Part shown: in pieces, positions 50,668 to 60,466 of the stretch
How the letters are laid out: every line of letters starts with the position of its first letter
Numbering within the stretch: the stretch's first letter is position 1
Assembly: GCF_043235035.1 (NCBI RefSeq)
Contig: NZ_JAZAQF010000081.1
Span: forward strand, 4,338-68,337
Origin: CACIAM-69d sp001698445
Lineage (GTDB): Bacteria; Cyanobacteriota; Cyanobacteriia; CACIAM-69d
Direction: 5' to 3'
Length of the DNA: 64,000 nt
The notes under the pieces: generated by a model
Databases searched by the model: none
What the model saw: only the letters and a program-made list of their open reading frames with translations
Told to the model about the DNA's origin: nothing
Translations under genes and position numbers: made by a program

Positions 50668-52926
50668 ATGACGATTAGCCCTCCAGAGCGAGAGGCAAAA
50701 GTCAAGGTCTCGGTTGATAAGAATCCGGTTCCGACTTCCTTCGAGAAGTGGGGCAAGCCGGGTCACTTTGATCGAACTTTGGCTCGGGGTCCCAAGACGA
50801 CGACTTGGATCTGGAACCTCCACGCTGACGCTCACGATTTTGATAGCCATACCAGCGACTTAGAAGACGTTTCGCGCAAAATTTTTAGCGCTCACTTCGG
50901 CCACTTGGCCGTGGTTTTCGTTTGGTTGAGCGGCATGTACTTCCATGGTGCACGCTTCTCGAACTACGAAGCCTGGTTGAGCGATCCGACTCATATCAAA
51001 CCCAGCGCCCAAGTAGTTTGGCCGATCATCGGTCAAGAAATCCTCAACGGCGACGTGGGCGGTGGATTCCACGGTATTCAAATCACCTCCGGTCTCTTCC
51101 AACTGTGGCGGGCTTCCGGCTTCACCAATGGCGATCAACTCTATGTGACCGCGATCGGTGGGCTGGTGATGGCTGCCCTGATGCTGTTTGCTGGTTGGTT
51201 CCATTACCACAAGGCAGCACCCAAACTTGAGTGGTTCCAAAACGTCGAATCGGCGATGAACCACCACCTGGCAGGCTTGCTGGGTCTGGGCTGCTTGGGC
51301 TGGGCTGGTCACCAAATCCACGTTTCTCTGCCCGTCAACCACCTGCTGGATTCGGGTGTGGCGCTGAAGGATATTCCGCTGCCCCACGAATTCATCCTGA
51401 ACAAGGATCTGATGGCGGAGATCTACCCGAGCTTTGCTCAGGGTCTGACCCCCTTCTTCACGCTGAACTGGGGTGCTTATTCTGACTTCCTGACCTTCAA
51501 GGGCGGTCTGAACCCCGTCACTGGTGGTCTGTGGCTGTCGGATACGGCTCACCACCACTTGGCTTTGGCGGTGCTCTTCATCGTGGCTGGTCACATGTAC
51601 CGCACGAACTGGGGCATTGGTCATTCCATGAAGGAAATCCTGGAAGCCCACAAGGGCCCTTACACCGGCCAAGGCCACAAGGGTCTCTACGAAATCTTCA
51701 ATACCTCGTGGCATGCGCAACTGGCCGTTAACTTGGCTGTGTTGGGTTCGCTGACGATTGTGATCGCGCACCACATGTACGCGATGCCCCCTTACCCCTA
51801 CATTGCGACGGATTACCCGACGCAGATCTCGCTGTTCACCCACCACATGTGGATTGGCGCGTTCTGCATCGTGGGTGCTGGCGCTCACGCGGCGATCTTC
51901 ATGGTTCGTGACTACGATCCGGCGAAGAACGTTGATAACTTGCTCGATCGCGTGATTCGTCACCGCGATGCGATCATCTCGCACCTGAACTGGGTGTGCA
52001 TTTTCCTGGGCTTCCACAGCTTCGGTCTGTACATCCACAACGACACGATGCGTGCTTTGGGTCGTCCCCAAGACATGTTCTCGGATACCGGTATTCAGTT
52101 GCAGCCGGTGTTTGCGCAGTGGGTGCAAAACCTGCACGCCCTTGCGCCTGGTAACACGGCTCCTAATGCCTTGGAAATCGTTAGCCACGCTTTTGGCGGC
52201 GGCATCGTGGCGGTGGGTGGCAAGGTGGCAATGATGCCGATCACCCTGGGTACGGCGGACTTCATGGTTCACCATATCCATGCGTTCACGATTCACGTGA
52301 CGGCGCTGATTCTCCTGAAGGGCGTGCTGTATGCGCGTTCGTCTCGCTTGATCCCCGATAAGGCGAACTTGGGCTTCCGGTTCCCTTGCGATGGTCCGGG
52401 TCGTGGCGGTACTTGCCAAGTGTCCGGTTGGGATCACGTGTTCCTCGGTCTGTTCTGGATGTATAACTCGCTGTCGATCGTGATCTTCCACTTCTCCTGG
52501 AAGATGCAATCGGATGTGTGGGGCACGGTGAACCCTGATGGGTCGGTGGCTCATATCACGGCGGGCAACTTCGCTCAAAGCGCCATTACCATCAATGGTT
52601 GGCTGCGTGACTTCCTGTGGGCGCAAGCTTCGCAGGTGATCACCTCCTATGGTTCGGCTTTGTCGGCCTATGGTCTGCTGTTCCTGGGTGCTCACTTTGT
52701 GTGGGCGTTCAGCCTGATGTTCCTGTTCAGCGGTCGCGGCTACTGGCAAGAACTGATTGAGTCGATCGTGTGGGCGCACAACAAGCTGAAGGTGGCTCCG
52801 GCAATCCAACCCCGCGCTCTGAGCATCACTCAGGGTCGTGCGGTGGGTGTTGCTCACTATCTGCTTGGCGGCATTGTGACCACTTGGTCGTTCTTCCTGG
52901 CTCGGATTATTTCGGTCAGCGGCTAA
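50668..52926 (+). CDS. psaA: Photosystem I P700 chlorophyll a apoprotein A1
   Basis: One of the two core subunits of photosystem I in the thylakoid membrane, binding P700, antenna chlorophylls, phylloquinone and, with PsaB, the Fx iron-sulfur cluster. 752 residues, 11 membrane helices, full length. The Fx loop FPCDGPGRGGTC (C-X8-C) is intact. Start ATG 50668 (MTISPPEREAKVKVSVDKNP) with GAGAGGAG upstream. psaB follows after 74 bp; they are presumably one transcript. Codon use is markedly biased to highly expressed choices. Confidence 0.99.
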   Translation: MTISPPEREAKVKVSVDKNPVPTSFEKWGKPGHFDRTLARGPKTTTWIWNLHADAHDFDSHTSDLEDVSRKIFSAHFGHLAVVFVWLSGMYFHGARFSNYEAWLSDPTHIKPSAQVVWPIIGQEILNGDVGGGFHGIQITSGLFQLWRASGFTNGDQLYVTAIGGLVMAALMLFAGWFHYHKAAPKLEWFQNVESAMNHHLAGLLGLGCLGWAGHQIHVSLPVNHLLDSGVALKDIPLPHEFILNKDLMAEIYPSFAQGLTPFFTLNWGAYSDFLTFKGGLNPVTGGLWLSDTAHHHLALAVLFIVAGHMYRTNWGIGHSMKEILEAHKGPYTGQGHKGLYEIFNTSWHAQLAVNLAVLGSLTIVIAHHMYAMPPYPYIATDYPTQISLFTHHMWIGAFCIVGAGAHAAIFMVRDYDPAKNVDNLLDRVIRHRDAIISHLNWVCIFLGFHSFGLYIHNDTMRALGRPQDMFSDTGIQLQPVFAQWVQNLHALAPGNTAPNALEIVSHAFGGGIVAVGGKVAMMPITLGTADFMVHHIHAFTIHVTALILLKGVLYARSSRLIPDKANLGFRFPCDGPGRGGTCQVSGWDHVFLGLFWMYNSLSIVIFHFSWKMQSDVWGTVNPDGSVAHITAGNFAQSAITINGWLRDFLWAQASQVITSYGSALSAYGLLFLGAHFVWAFSLMFLFSGRGYWQELIESIVWAHNKLKVAPAIQPRALSITQGRAVGVAHYLLGGIVTTWSFFLARIISVSG

Positions 52927-53000
52927 TCCCTTTAGCCCCGGATTGCATCTGAGGTCGAGACGCGACTTCGGCAACGAGGATTAAGACAAAAACAGGACTT

Positions 53001-55214
53001 ATGGCAACCAAATTCCCAAAATTTAGCCAGGATCTCGCCGCTGATCCCACGACGCGGCGGATCTGGTACGGGATTGCCACAGCCCACGACTTTGAAAGCC
53101 ACGATGGCATGACGGAAGAAAATCTTTATCAAAAGATTTTCGCGTCGCACTTCGGTCACTTGGCAATCATCTTCCTGTGGACTTCGGGCAACCTGTTCCA
53201 TGTGGCCTGGCAAGGCAACTTTGAGCAGTGGGTGAAAGATCCCCTGAACGTCCGTCCGATCGCCCACGCAATTTGGGATCCGCACTTCGGCCAAGCGGCT
53301 GTGGATGCGTTCACCCAAGGTGGTGCTTCGGGCCCCGTGAACATTGCGTTCTCTGGCGTTTACCACTGGTGGTACACGATCGGGATGCGCACCGTGGGCG
53401 ACCTGTACCAAGGTGCTGTGTTCCTGCTGGTGTTGGCGGCTTTGATGCTGTTTGCCGGCTGGCTGCACTTGCAACCCAAGTTCCGCCCCAGCCTCTCCTG
53501 GTTCAAGAACGCAGAATCGCGTCTGAACCACCACTTGGCGGGTCTGTTCGGCGTGTCGTCGCTGGCTTGGACGGGTCACTTGGTGCACGTGGCAATTCCC
53601 GAATCGCGTGGCGTGCATGTGGGTTGGGATAACTTCCTGTCGGTGGCTCCTCACCCGGCTGGTTTGGCTCCTTTCTTCACCGGTAACTGGGGCGTGTATG
53701 CCGAGAACCCCGATACGGCTGGTCATGTGTTTGGCACGGCTCAAGGGGCTGGCTCCGCAATCTTGACCTTCCTGGGCGGTTTCCACCCCCAAACGGAAGC
53801 CCTGTGGCTGACGGATATTGCCCACCACCACCTGGCGATCGCGGTGATCTTCATCGTCGCCGGTCACATGTACCGTACCAACTTTGGTATTGGTCACAGC
53901 ATCAAGGAAATCTTGGAAGCGCACAAGCCGCCTTCGGGCAAGCTGGGCGACGCTCACAAGGGTCTGTTTGATACGCTGAACAACTCGCTGCACTTCCAAC
54001 TGGCTCTGGCCCTGGCTTCGCTGGGTGTTGTGACCTCGTTGGTGGCTCAGCACATGTATTCGATGCCGTCGTATGCCTTCATTGCGAAGGACTTCACGAC
54101 CCAGGCTGCCCTGTTTACTCACCACGAGTACATTGCTGGCTTCCTGATGGTGGGTGCGTTTGCTCATGGCGCAATCTTCCTGGTGCGTGATTACGATCCC
54201 GCCCAAAACAAGAACAACGTGCTCGATCGTGTGCTCCAGCACAAAGAAGCGATCATCTCGCACCTGAGCTGGGTCTCGTTGTTCCTCGGTTTCCACACCT
54301 TGGGTCTGTACGTTCACAACGATGTGGTTGTGGCGTTCGGTACGCCTGAGAAGCAAATCCTGATCGAACCCGTTTTCGCTCAATGGATTCAAGCGGCTCA
54401 CGGCAAACTGCTCTACGGCTTCGATACGCTGCTGTCGAACCCCGATAGCTTGGCAGCGACGGCTTGGCCGAACCATGGCGATGTGTGGCTGCCCGGTTGG
54501 TTGGAAGCAATCAACAGCAACGCTAACTCCCTGTTCCTGACAATCGGCCCTGGCGACTTCCTGGTTCACCACGCGATCGCGCTGGGTCTGCACACCACCA
54601 CCTTGATCCTGGTCAAGGGTGCTTTGGATGCCCGTGGCTCCAAGCTGATGCCCGACAAGAAGGACTTTGGTTACAGCTTCCCTTGTGACGGTCCTGGCCG
54701 TGGCGGTACTTGCGACATCTCGGCTTGGGATGCGTTCTACCTGGCCATGTTCTGGATGCTGAACACGATCGGCTGGATCACCTTCTACTGGCACTGGAAG
54801 CACCTGTGCGTGTGGCAAGGCAACGTGGCTCAATTCAATGAGTCATCGACTTACCTGATGGGCTGGTTCCGCGATTACCTGTGGCTGAATTCGTCGCAGT
54901 TGATCAACGGCTACAACCCCTATGGCATGAATAACCTCGCTGTTTGGGCTTGGATGTTCCTGTTCGGTCACCTGATCTGGGCAACGGGCTTCATGTTCCT
55001 GATTAGCTGGCGTGGTTACTGGCAAGAGTTGATCGAAACCCTGGTTTGGGCACATGAGCGCACTCCGCTGGCGAACCTGGTTCGCTGGAAGGACAAGCCG
55101 GTGGCCCTGTCGATCGTGCAGGCTCGTCTGGTTGGTTTGGCCCACTTCACCGTTGGCTACTTCGTGACCTACGCAGCCTTCTTGATCGCCTCGACTTCGA
55201 GCAAGTTCGGCTAA
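53001..55214 (+). CDS. psaB: Photosystem I P700 chlorophyll a apoprotein A2
   Basis: Partner of PsaA in the photosystem I core. 737 residues, full length, starting MATKFPKFSQDLAADPTTRR; Fx loop FPCDGPGRGGTCD is present and the C-terminus ends LIASTSSKFG. The opposite strand shows a 633-codon open frame that is a composition shadow. A terminator hairpin follows at 55242-55276. Second gene of the psaAB unit. Confidence 0.99.
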   Translation: MATKFPKFSQDLAADPTTRRIWYGIATAHDFESHDGMTEENLYQKIFASHFGHLAIIFLWTSGNLFHVAWQGNFEQWVKDPLNVRPIAHAIWDPHFGQAAVDAFTQGGASGPVNIAFSGVYHWWYTIGMRTVGDLYQGAVFLLVLAALMLFAGWLHLQPKFRPSLSWFKNAESRLNHHLAGLFGVSSLAWTGHLVHVAIPESRGVHVGWDNFLSVAPHPAGLAPFFTGNWGVYAENPDTAGHVFGTAQGAGSAILTFLGGFHPQTEALWLTDIAHHHLAIAVIFIVAGHMYRTNFGIGHSIKEILEAHKPPSGKLGDAHKGLFDTLNNSLHFQLALALASLGVVTSLVAQHMYSMPSYAFIAKDFTTQAALFTHHEYIAGFLMVGAFAHGAIFLVRDYDPAQNKNNVLDRVLQHKEAIISHLSWVSLFLGFHTLGLYVHNDVVVAFGTPEKQILIEPVFAQWIQAAHGKLLYGFDTLLSNPDSLAATAWPNHGDVWLPGWLEAINSNANSLFLTIGPGDFLVHHAIALGLHTTTLILVKGALDARGSKLMPDKKDFGYSFPCDGPGRGGTCDISAWDAFYLAMFWMLNTIGWITFYWHWKHLCVWQGNVAQFNESSTYLMGWFRDYLWLNSSQLINGYNPYGMNNLAVWAWMFLFGHLIWATGFMFLISWRGYWQELIETLVWAHERTPLANLVRWKDKPVALSIVQARLVGLAHFTVGYFVTYAAFLIASTSSKFG

Positions 55215-55241
55215 ATCTGATTGCCTCCTAGGTAACTAGCA

Positions 55242-55276
55242 AAAATCCCCCGGTCTCGTTGAGATTGGGGGATTTT
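55242..55276. terminator. Terminator after psaB (symmetric)
   Basis: AAAATCCCCC and GGGGGATTTT flank a 15-base loop; 27 bases after the psaB stop. The A-run and T-run make it usable in both directions, but it mainly serves psaAB. Confidence 0.85.
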
Positions 55277-55300
55277 GCTATTGGAGAATGGGGCGATCGA

Positions 55301-55320
55301 TTCAATTCAATTCAATTCAA
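55301..55320. repeat. TTCAA microsatellite
   Basis: Four perfect TTCAA units between two copies of TCGATTCA-type sequence; non-coding. Confidence 0.85.
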
Positions 55321-55462
55321 TCGATTCAGATGCCAATGGCTCGTTCCAATGGCTCGCTTGGTAGGGCGCTGCAATCTCTGGAGACCTAGGGCGATCGACT
55401 CAGGATCGCTTGATCACTTGAATGATGCAAGTCTCCACGGATTCAAGAAAAGACCTATGCAA

Positions 55463-55500
55463 AAGCGGGGCGAGCAGGTTGTCCTGCCTTCGCCCCGCTT
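55463..55500 (-). terminator. Terminator of the secretion operon
   Basis: A strong stem: AAGCGGGGCG and CGCCCCGCTT, with an inner GCAGG/CCTGC pair; on the minus strand followed by TTTTGC. Located about 40 bases downstream of the HlyD-family gene. Confidence 0.85.
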
Positions 55501-55536
55501 GCTATTCCAGCTCTGAGTGCTGAAAGAGGATGGAGT

Positions 55537-57075
55537 TTAGCGCACCGTCTCGAAACTGTCGGCACGCGACTTGAATTGCCCCAGGAAGATATCCAAAACC
55601 GATCGCTTGCGGGTCTTGATCCGCGCCGAAACCGACATCCCGGCTTGAATTTTTAACTCCAAGCCTCGATTGGTTTTCAGGGTTTGCCGTTCCAACTCAA
55701 TCCGAATGGGAAACGTATAGGTGGGGCGCTCTTGGGTGGGTGCTAGGGCATCCGACCCGATCGAGACTAACTTCCCCTTGATGCTGCCAAATTCCAGCGA
55801 AGGGAACGTGTCCACACTCACCTCCACTGGCATTCCCACTTCCACGAACCCGATATCCTTGTTGGTCACATAAACCGATGCCACCAACTCGCCATCGGGC
55901 ACGATGCTCAACATGGGTTCCGTGGGGCTGGCCACATAGCCCGGGCCGCTGGCCTTGATATCAAAAACCGTGCCGGCAATGGGGGCGCGTAGTTCTTGAT
56001 AGCGTACCGCTTGCTCCGCTTTTACTAATTGGCTTTGCACTTGGGCAAGCTGACCGACCACGTTGGCATCCTGGCGGCGGTTATCCAGACGGGACTTTGC
56101 CAACTGGGTGTCGATATCGGCGATCGCCCGATCGTTGTCCGCAATTCGGTTTTCCAAATCCGCCGCCCAACTGGTTTGGGTGGTACGAATTTCCGCCAAC
56201 TGCGTACCAATTTCCGCCTGCTTGGTTTGAATGGAAGCCATGAGGCGAGCTTCTTGCTCATTCAAACTGGCAACTTGCCCCTCCAGGGTCGCCACCGCAT
56301 CAGCATTCGACAGCACGGCCTGCTGTTGGTTCTTGAATTGCAGCCGAGCAACTGCCCCTTCTTCAACGAGGGGCTGCAAATCAGCGATGATTCCCTCATT
56401 GATATTCAGGCGCTCTTGGGCCTGTCCCAATCGAATTTGGATGGCCCGCCGTTGGGCGCGAGTGTTGGCCACATCACTGCGCAATTCATTGATTTGCGAG
56501 TTCAGTTCCGCCACGCGCGATTGCAGTTGCGACAGTCGAGAAGCTTGGGCTGCTCGGTTTTCTGCCAACCGACCGGCTTGGCCGGCCGGAGCCGCGCGAT
56601 CGCCCCGCAGCAGTGCCCGCAGGTAGATATTTTCCGCCACCCGCACAGCTCGGTTGCGTTGAAGGTCAATAACACTGGTCTGGCCCTCGCGGGTTAAGCC
56701 CAATCCGGCAGCCTCCGTTCGAATCAGTTGCTTTTGGCGCTCGAGGGAGTCCTGGTTGGCCTTCAGGGATTGCACATCCGCCGCCTGCCCCGTAGGGTCA
56801 AAGGTGGCGAGCAATTGTCCCTTTTCGACCCGTTCGCCATCCTTGACCAAAATTTCCCGCACCACCCCACCGGCCGGTGCTTTGATCGGCTTTGTGGAGT
56901 CCTTGGGCTGCAATTTACCAGCCGCTGGAACTGACTGGTCAATCTGGGCCACTGCGGCCCAAGTGATGCCGCCGACCACAAAGGTCACAATCAACCAAAT
57001 AAATCCACTGGCGAGCAATGCCGGCCGTTGTAGCAAGACCGGTTGCTCTTCCCGTTCGATAAAGGCCTTTAGCAT
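55537..57075 (-). CDS. HlyD-family membrane fusion protein of a type I secretion system
   Basis: 512-residue periplasmic adaptor linking an inner-membrane ABC exporter to an outer-membrane TolC-type channel. One N-terminal membrane helix (FIWLIVTFVVGGITWAAVAQI), a lipoyl-like half (PAGGVVREILVKDGERVEKG), a long coiled-coil hairpin (about 100-370: repeated QLQSRVAELNSQINELRSDV-like heptads), then the second lipoyl half (ELRAPIAGTVFDIKASGPGY) and beta-barrel. Third gene of an operon with the ABC transporter (72 bp upstream). Family call is firm; cargo unknown. Confidence 0.93.
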   Translation of the reverse strand: MLKAFIEREEQPVLLQRPALLASGFIWLIVTFVVGGITWAAVAQIDQSVPAAGKLQPKDSTKPIKAPAGGVVREILVKDGERVEKGQLLATFDPTGQAADVQSLKANQDSLERQKQLIRTEAAGLGLTREGQTSVIDLQRNRAVRVAENIYLRALLRGDRAAPAGQAGRLAENRAAQASRLSQLQSRVAELNSQINELRSDVANTRAQRRAIQIRLGQAQERLNINEGIIADLQPLVEEGAVARLQFKNQQQAVLSNADAVATLEGQVASLNEQEARLMASIQTKQAEIGTQLAEIRTTQTSWAADLENRIADNDRAIADIDTQLAKSRLDNRRQDANVVGQLAQVQSQLVKAEQAVRYQELRAPIAGTVFDIKASGPGYVASPTEPMLSIVPDGELVASVYVTNKDIGFVEVGMPVEVSVDTFPSLEFGSIKGKLVSIGSDALAPTQERPTYTFPIRIELERQTLKTNRGLELKIQAGMSVSARIKTRKRSVLDIFLGQFKSRADSFETVR

Positions 57076-57147
57076 TGAGTTTCACCAAATTGCAGACTGA
57101 AAGGATTGACTGGTCACAAACAAACGGGGTGAGGATGGGGGGAATCG

Positions 57148-60100
57148 CTAGCTAAACGATCCTTCCTGTTGTTGGAACAGGCAATAGTAGCGACCCTTCA
57201 TAGCCATCAATTCCTCGTGGGTTCCCTGTTCAACCACGGCCCCCTTGTCCATCAGGATGATCGAGTCTGCGTTCAGAACTGTGTTCAAGCGGTGGGTAAT
57301 GAAGAACACCGTGCGGTTTCGGAACTCAACGGCCAGGTTATTACAAACCTGACGTTCTGAGTTGTAGTCCAGGGCGCTGGTGGCTTCGTCCAAAATCAGG
57401 AGTTTGGGCTGTTGTAAAACGGTACGGGCGATCGCAATCCGCTGTCGTTGTCCCCCAGAAAGCCCGGTTCCCCGTTCCCCAACCACGGTGTTGTAGCCGT
57501 TGGGCAACTGCATGATGAAGTCGTGGGCGGCGGCCACCTTGGCGGCGTGAATCACTTCCTCGGTGGTGGCATCTGGGTTGGCCAGCATGATGTTTTCTTG
57601 CACCGTGCCCGTAAACAGGAGGGTGTCTTGCAGCACCATCCCAATTTGTCGGCGCAGGGAGTAGAGTTCCACTTTGCTGATGTCGTAGCCATCAATTTGG
57701 ATGTAGCCAGCGGTGGGAGCGTATAGCCGCTGGAGGAGTTTCATGAGGGTGGATTTCCCGGAACCGGATTCCCCCACAATTCCTACAAAAGTGCCCGGGG
57801 CAAAGTCGAGATTGACGTTGGCTAGCTGCAAGGGCCCCGTTTCTGCAAAGCGGAAGGAGAGATCGGAGAACTTGACGGAGCCGACCAATTCCGGCATGGG
57901 GATATTGTCGCGATCGGCATCGCTGGACTCCGGTTGGCTGTCAACAATATCCGCCAGACGTTCCACAGAAATCGAAATCTCCTGCACCTGTTGCCAAGCA
58001 CCCACCAAGCTGAGGAGGGAACCCGTGACGTTTCCGGCCAGGATTTTGAAGGCGATCAATTGCCCCAGGGTGATTTGGTTGCCAATCACCAAATAGGCTC
58101 CCGCCCAAAGCAGGGCTAGTGTAGACAGGCTGTTCAGGAAGGAGGTGGCCCCCCCGATCGTGGTGCCGGTCATGATCGTTTTGAAGTTTGCCTGGATCAT
58201 GCGGGCATAGCGCTCTTGCCACTGCCACAGCACCTTGGTTTCGATGTTTTGGGCCTTGACGGTTTGGGCCCCGGAAATCACTTCCACCATGTAGGAGTCC
58301 ACGTCGGCGCGGCGTTCTGCTTGGCGACGAATGAGTTGGCGGATGATCGGGGCGGCAAAGACGATAATCCCGCCCAAGATGGGGACGACCGCCAGGGCTA
58401 CCAAGGTGAGCAGCCAACTGTAGACCACCATCACGACGATGTAGATCACCGAGAAGATGGCGTTCAGGAAAACGGTGAGGGCTGTGCCGGTCAGGAAGTT
58501 CCGAATGCTGTCGCGCTCATTGACCCGACCCGCCAGTTCACCCACCCGACGCACGTCAAAGTAGCCCAGGGGCAGGCGCATCAGGTGACTGATGATGGCG
58601 GAACCGACGTTCATGTCGATTCGGTTCATGGCATCGACAAACAGGTAAGTCCGCAGGATGTTGAGGATCCCTTCAAAGACGGCCACACCCAACATGAAGA
58701 AGCCGAGGGCATCCATGGTTTCGATGCTGCCTTGGCCCAACACTTTGTCGATGATCACCTGGGTGATGATCGGCTGCACCAACCCGAAGGTTTGAACGAA
58801 GAAGGACGCGACGACAACTTCGATCAGGGCGCGTTTGTAAGGCAGGATCCAGGGAACGAACCAACTGAGACCGAATTTTTCCGGCAGTTCTTCTACGGGG
58901 GCTTCGAGAAGCAACACCATGCCGCTTTCGCCCCAGCTTTCTAGGAACTGCTGGGGGGTCTTGCGCATCACGCCTTCTTCAGGGGTGGCCAGGATGATGC
59001 GGGTTTCGGAAATGTCGTAGATGACGGCGAAGCTATCTTTCCAGGGGGTGAGAGCGGGTGCTTTTAGCCGATTGATCAGGACACCGGAAATTTGGATCAG
59101 TTGGGGCCGAAAGCCGATGGTTTGGGCGATCGCCCCGCAAACCTGCATGGAGATTTGCCCGGTGGCCCGCAGTTGATCTTCCAGGAGCCGCCGAATCCGA
59201 TCTTTGCGGAATTGCAACCCGGGCACGAATTCATTCAGCATCTGGAAGCAGGCCAGAGTGCCGTTGACGGGCCCCCGCCCCCGCACATGGGGATAGGTGG
59301 CGGGCTGGGTTAGCAGGGCTTCTCGGGGAAGTTCGGGCGGCTTTTCGGGGGCGAAGGGAATTTCGGGAGCGGGAACCGGAGCTGCCGCAACGGGAGCCGG
59401 TTCGGTGACGGGGGCGGCGTTGCCGGTGACGATATCAACCGGGGGTGGGGGCGGGGCGGCGATCGCGGCTTCGGTTTGGGGGGTGCGCTGCCGGAGCCAG
59501 TCTTGGGTAAACCCAACGACGCGGGCCGCATGGCCGCCGGTGATGGTAACGGAGCCGCTGCCGGCCCATTGCAGTCGATCGCCCGCGATCAGTTTGCCGC
59601 TGACGGTTTCCGCTTGGCCACCGCTCAGGAGCCAGACGAGTTGCGGATCAATGAGTCGCTCAAGGGTGGCCTCATCGACAATTCCTTCGGGAATGCCCAT
59701 CACCTGTACTTCATCGAGCATCCGCAGGGTGATGTCTTTTAGGTTGCCGCGTCGATCGGCTTGGCGCTGTAGCTCTTGGCTGAGCAGACCGAAGAGTTCA
59801 CAGATGTTGCAGCGCGACTCCCAGGCTTGACGGAAGGTGGGTTCTTCGGCCATCACGGCCAGAAAATCGGCGGCGGGGATGCTGATGCAGGTGGTTTCGG
59901 TGGAGGCGATCGCCGTTTCGCAGGCCACGCCCCGCAACAGCCCAGCCCAACCGAGAATTTCGCCAGGAGTGGCTAGTTTGAGGCTGACGGGCCGTTGCGA
60001 TCGCTCGTCAAACCCCAGAACCCGCACTTGTCCTTGGAACAAAACCAAGACTTGGGCCGGCAAGGTTTGGCGATCGAGCAGTGGTTGCCCCACCCGGTAG

Positions 60101-60216
60101 CGCAGTAGCTGGGCCCCCTGGAGTAAGCGTTCCAAACTGGCGGAGCTGAGGCGGCTGAACGGATCGATCTCCGCCAGAAACACTTGAATGGGCTGATGGC
60201 TAGCAGCTTGAGTCAT
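57148..60216 (-). CDS. Type I secretion ABC transporter with cNMP-binding and degenerate C39 domains
   Basis: 1,022 residues. N-terminal cyclic-nucleotide-binding-like domain (about 12-150; LLRYRVGQPLLDRQTLPAQV, EILGWAGLLRG) followed by a second such region, then a Pro/Ala linker. A peptidase-C39-like domain (GTLACFQMLNEFVPGLQF) lacks the usual catalytic motif, so it likely binds cargo rather than cleaving it. Then six membrane helices and an ATPase with Walker A GESGSGKST, LSGGQRQRIAIA and Walker B LLILDEATSALD. Layout matches the cyanobacterial exporter class to which Synechocystis Sll1180 belongs. ATG 60216 is preferred over a TTG at 60234. Middle gene of the operon. Confidence 0.92.
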   Translation of the reverse strand: MTQAASHQPIQVFLAEIDPFSRLSSASLERLLQGAQLLRYRVGQPLLDRQTLPAQVLVLFQGQVRVLGFDERSQRPVSLKLATPGEILGWAGLLRGVACETAIASTETTCISIPAADFLAVMAEEPTFRQAWESRCNICELFGLLSQELQRQADRRGNLKDITLRMLDEVQVMGIPEGIVDEATLERLIDPQLVWLLSGGQAETVSGKLIAGDRLQWAGSGSVTITGGHAARVVGFTQDWLRQRTPQTEAAIAAPPPPPVDIVTGNAAPVTEPAPVAAAPVPAPEIPFAPEKPPELPREALLTQPATYPHVRGRGPVNGTLACFQMLNEFVPGLQFRKDRIRRLLEDQLRATGQISMQVCGAIAQTIGFRPQLIQISGVLINRLKAPALTPWKDSFAVIYDISETRIILATPEEGVMRKTPQQFLESWGESGMVLLLEAPVEELPEKFGLSWFVPWILPYKRALIEVVVASFFVQTFGLVQPIITQVIIDKVLGQGSIETMDALGFFMLGVAVFEGILNILRTYLFVDAMNRIDMNVGSAIISHLMRLPLGYFDVRRVGELAGRVNERDSIRNFLTGTALTVFLNAIFSVIYIVVMVVYSWLLTLVALAVVPILGGIIVFAAPIIRQLIRRQAERRADVDSYMVEVISGAQTVKAQNIETKVLWQWQERYARMIQANFKTIMTGTTIGGATSFLNSLSTLALLWAGAYLVIGNQITLGQLIAFKILAGNVTGSLLSLVGAWQQVQEISISVERLADIVDSQPESSDADRDNIPMPELVGSVKFSDLSFRFAETGPLQLANVNLDFAPGTFVGIVGESGSGKSTLMKLLQRLYAPTAGYIQIDGYDISKVELYSLRRQIGMVLQDTLLFTGTVQENIMLANPDATTEEVIHAAKVAAAHDFIMQLPNGYNTVVGERGTGLSGGQRQRIAIARTVLQQPKLLILDEATSALDYNSERQVCNNLAVEFRNRTVFFITHRLNTVLNADSIILMDKGAVVEQGTHEELMAMKGRYYCLFQQQEGSFS

Positions 60217-60466
60217 AACTCCAGGCACGGGCAAAAACAGGTCAAAGCAGTTAGGCGAGGCGATCGAGATGGGAAGCGATTGGGATTGAGAGCCAAATCA
60301 GCGCATGGGTTCAGGGCTAGCTAACGGTTGCGCAAATTATGGATCGTTTTTATGGATCATTTGCGGAGTCAGGAGCTGAATCAAAATTGGTCAAATTGGA
60401 TGGGTCAAATTGACCCTGATCAAACTAACCGTAGCGGGCGATCGCCTTGGCTCATCCCGATCGCCC

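Larger units (their letters stand above)
55215..55536. other. Region between psaB and the secretion operon
   Basis: About 320 bp between convergent genes. Contains the psaB terminator, a TTCAA microsatellite (55301-55320, four copies) and the secretion-operon terminator. No gene is seen. Confidence 0.6.

Noticed and set aside
50860..52974. A 704-codon open frame antisense to psaA
   Set aside because: It mirrors the biased codon use of psaA, has an amino-acid composition (very high Arg, His, Gln, Val) typical of shadow frames, and shows no ribosome-binding site or domain.
52932..54833. A 633-codon open frame antisense to psaB
   Set aside because: Same shadow composition as the frame opposite psaA; psaB itself is certain.
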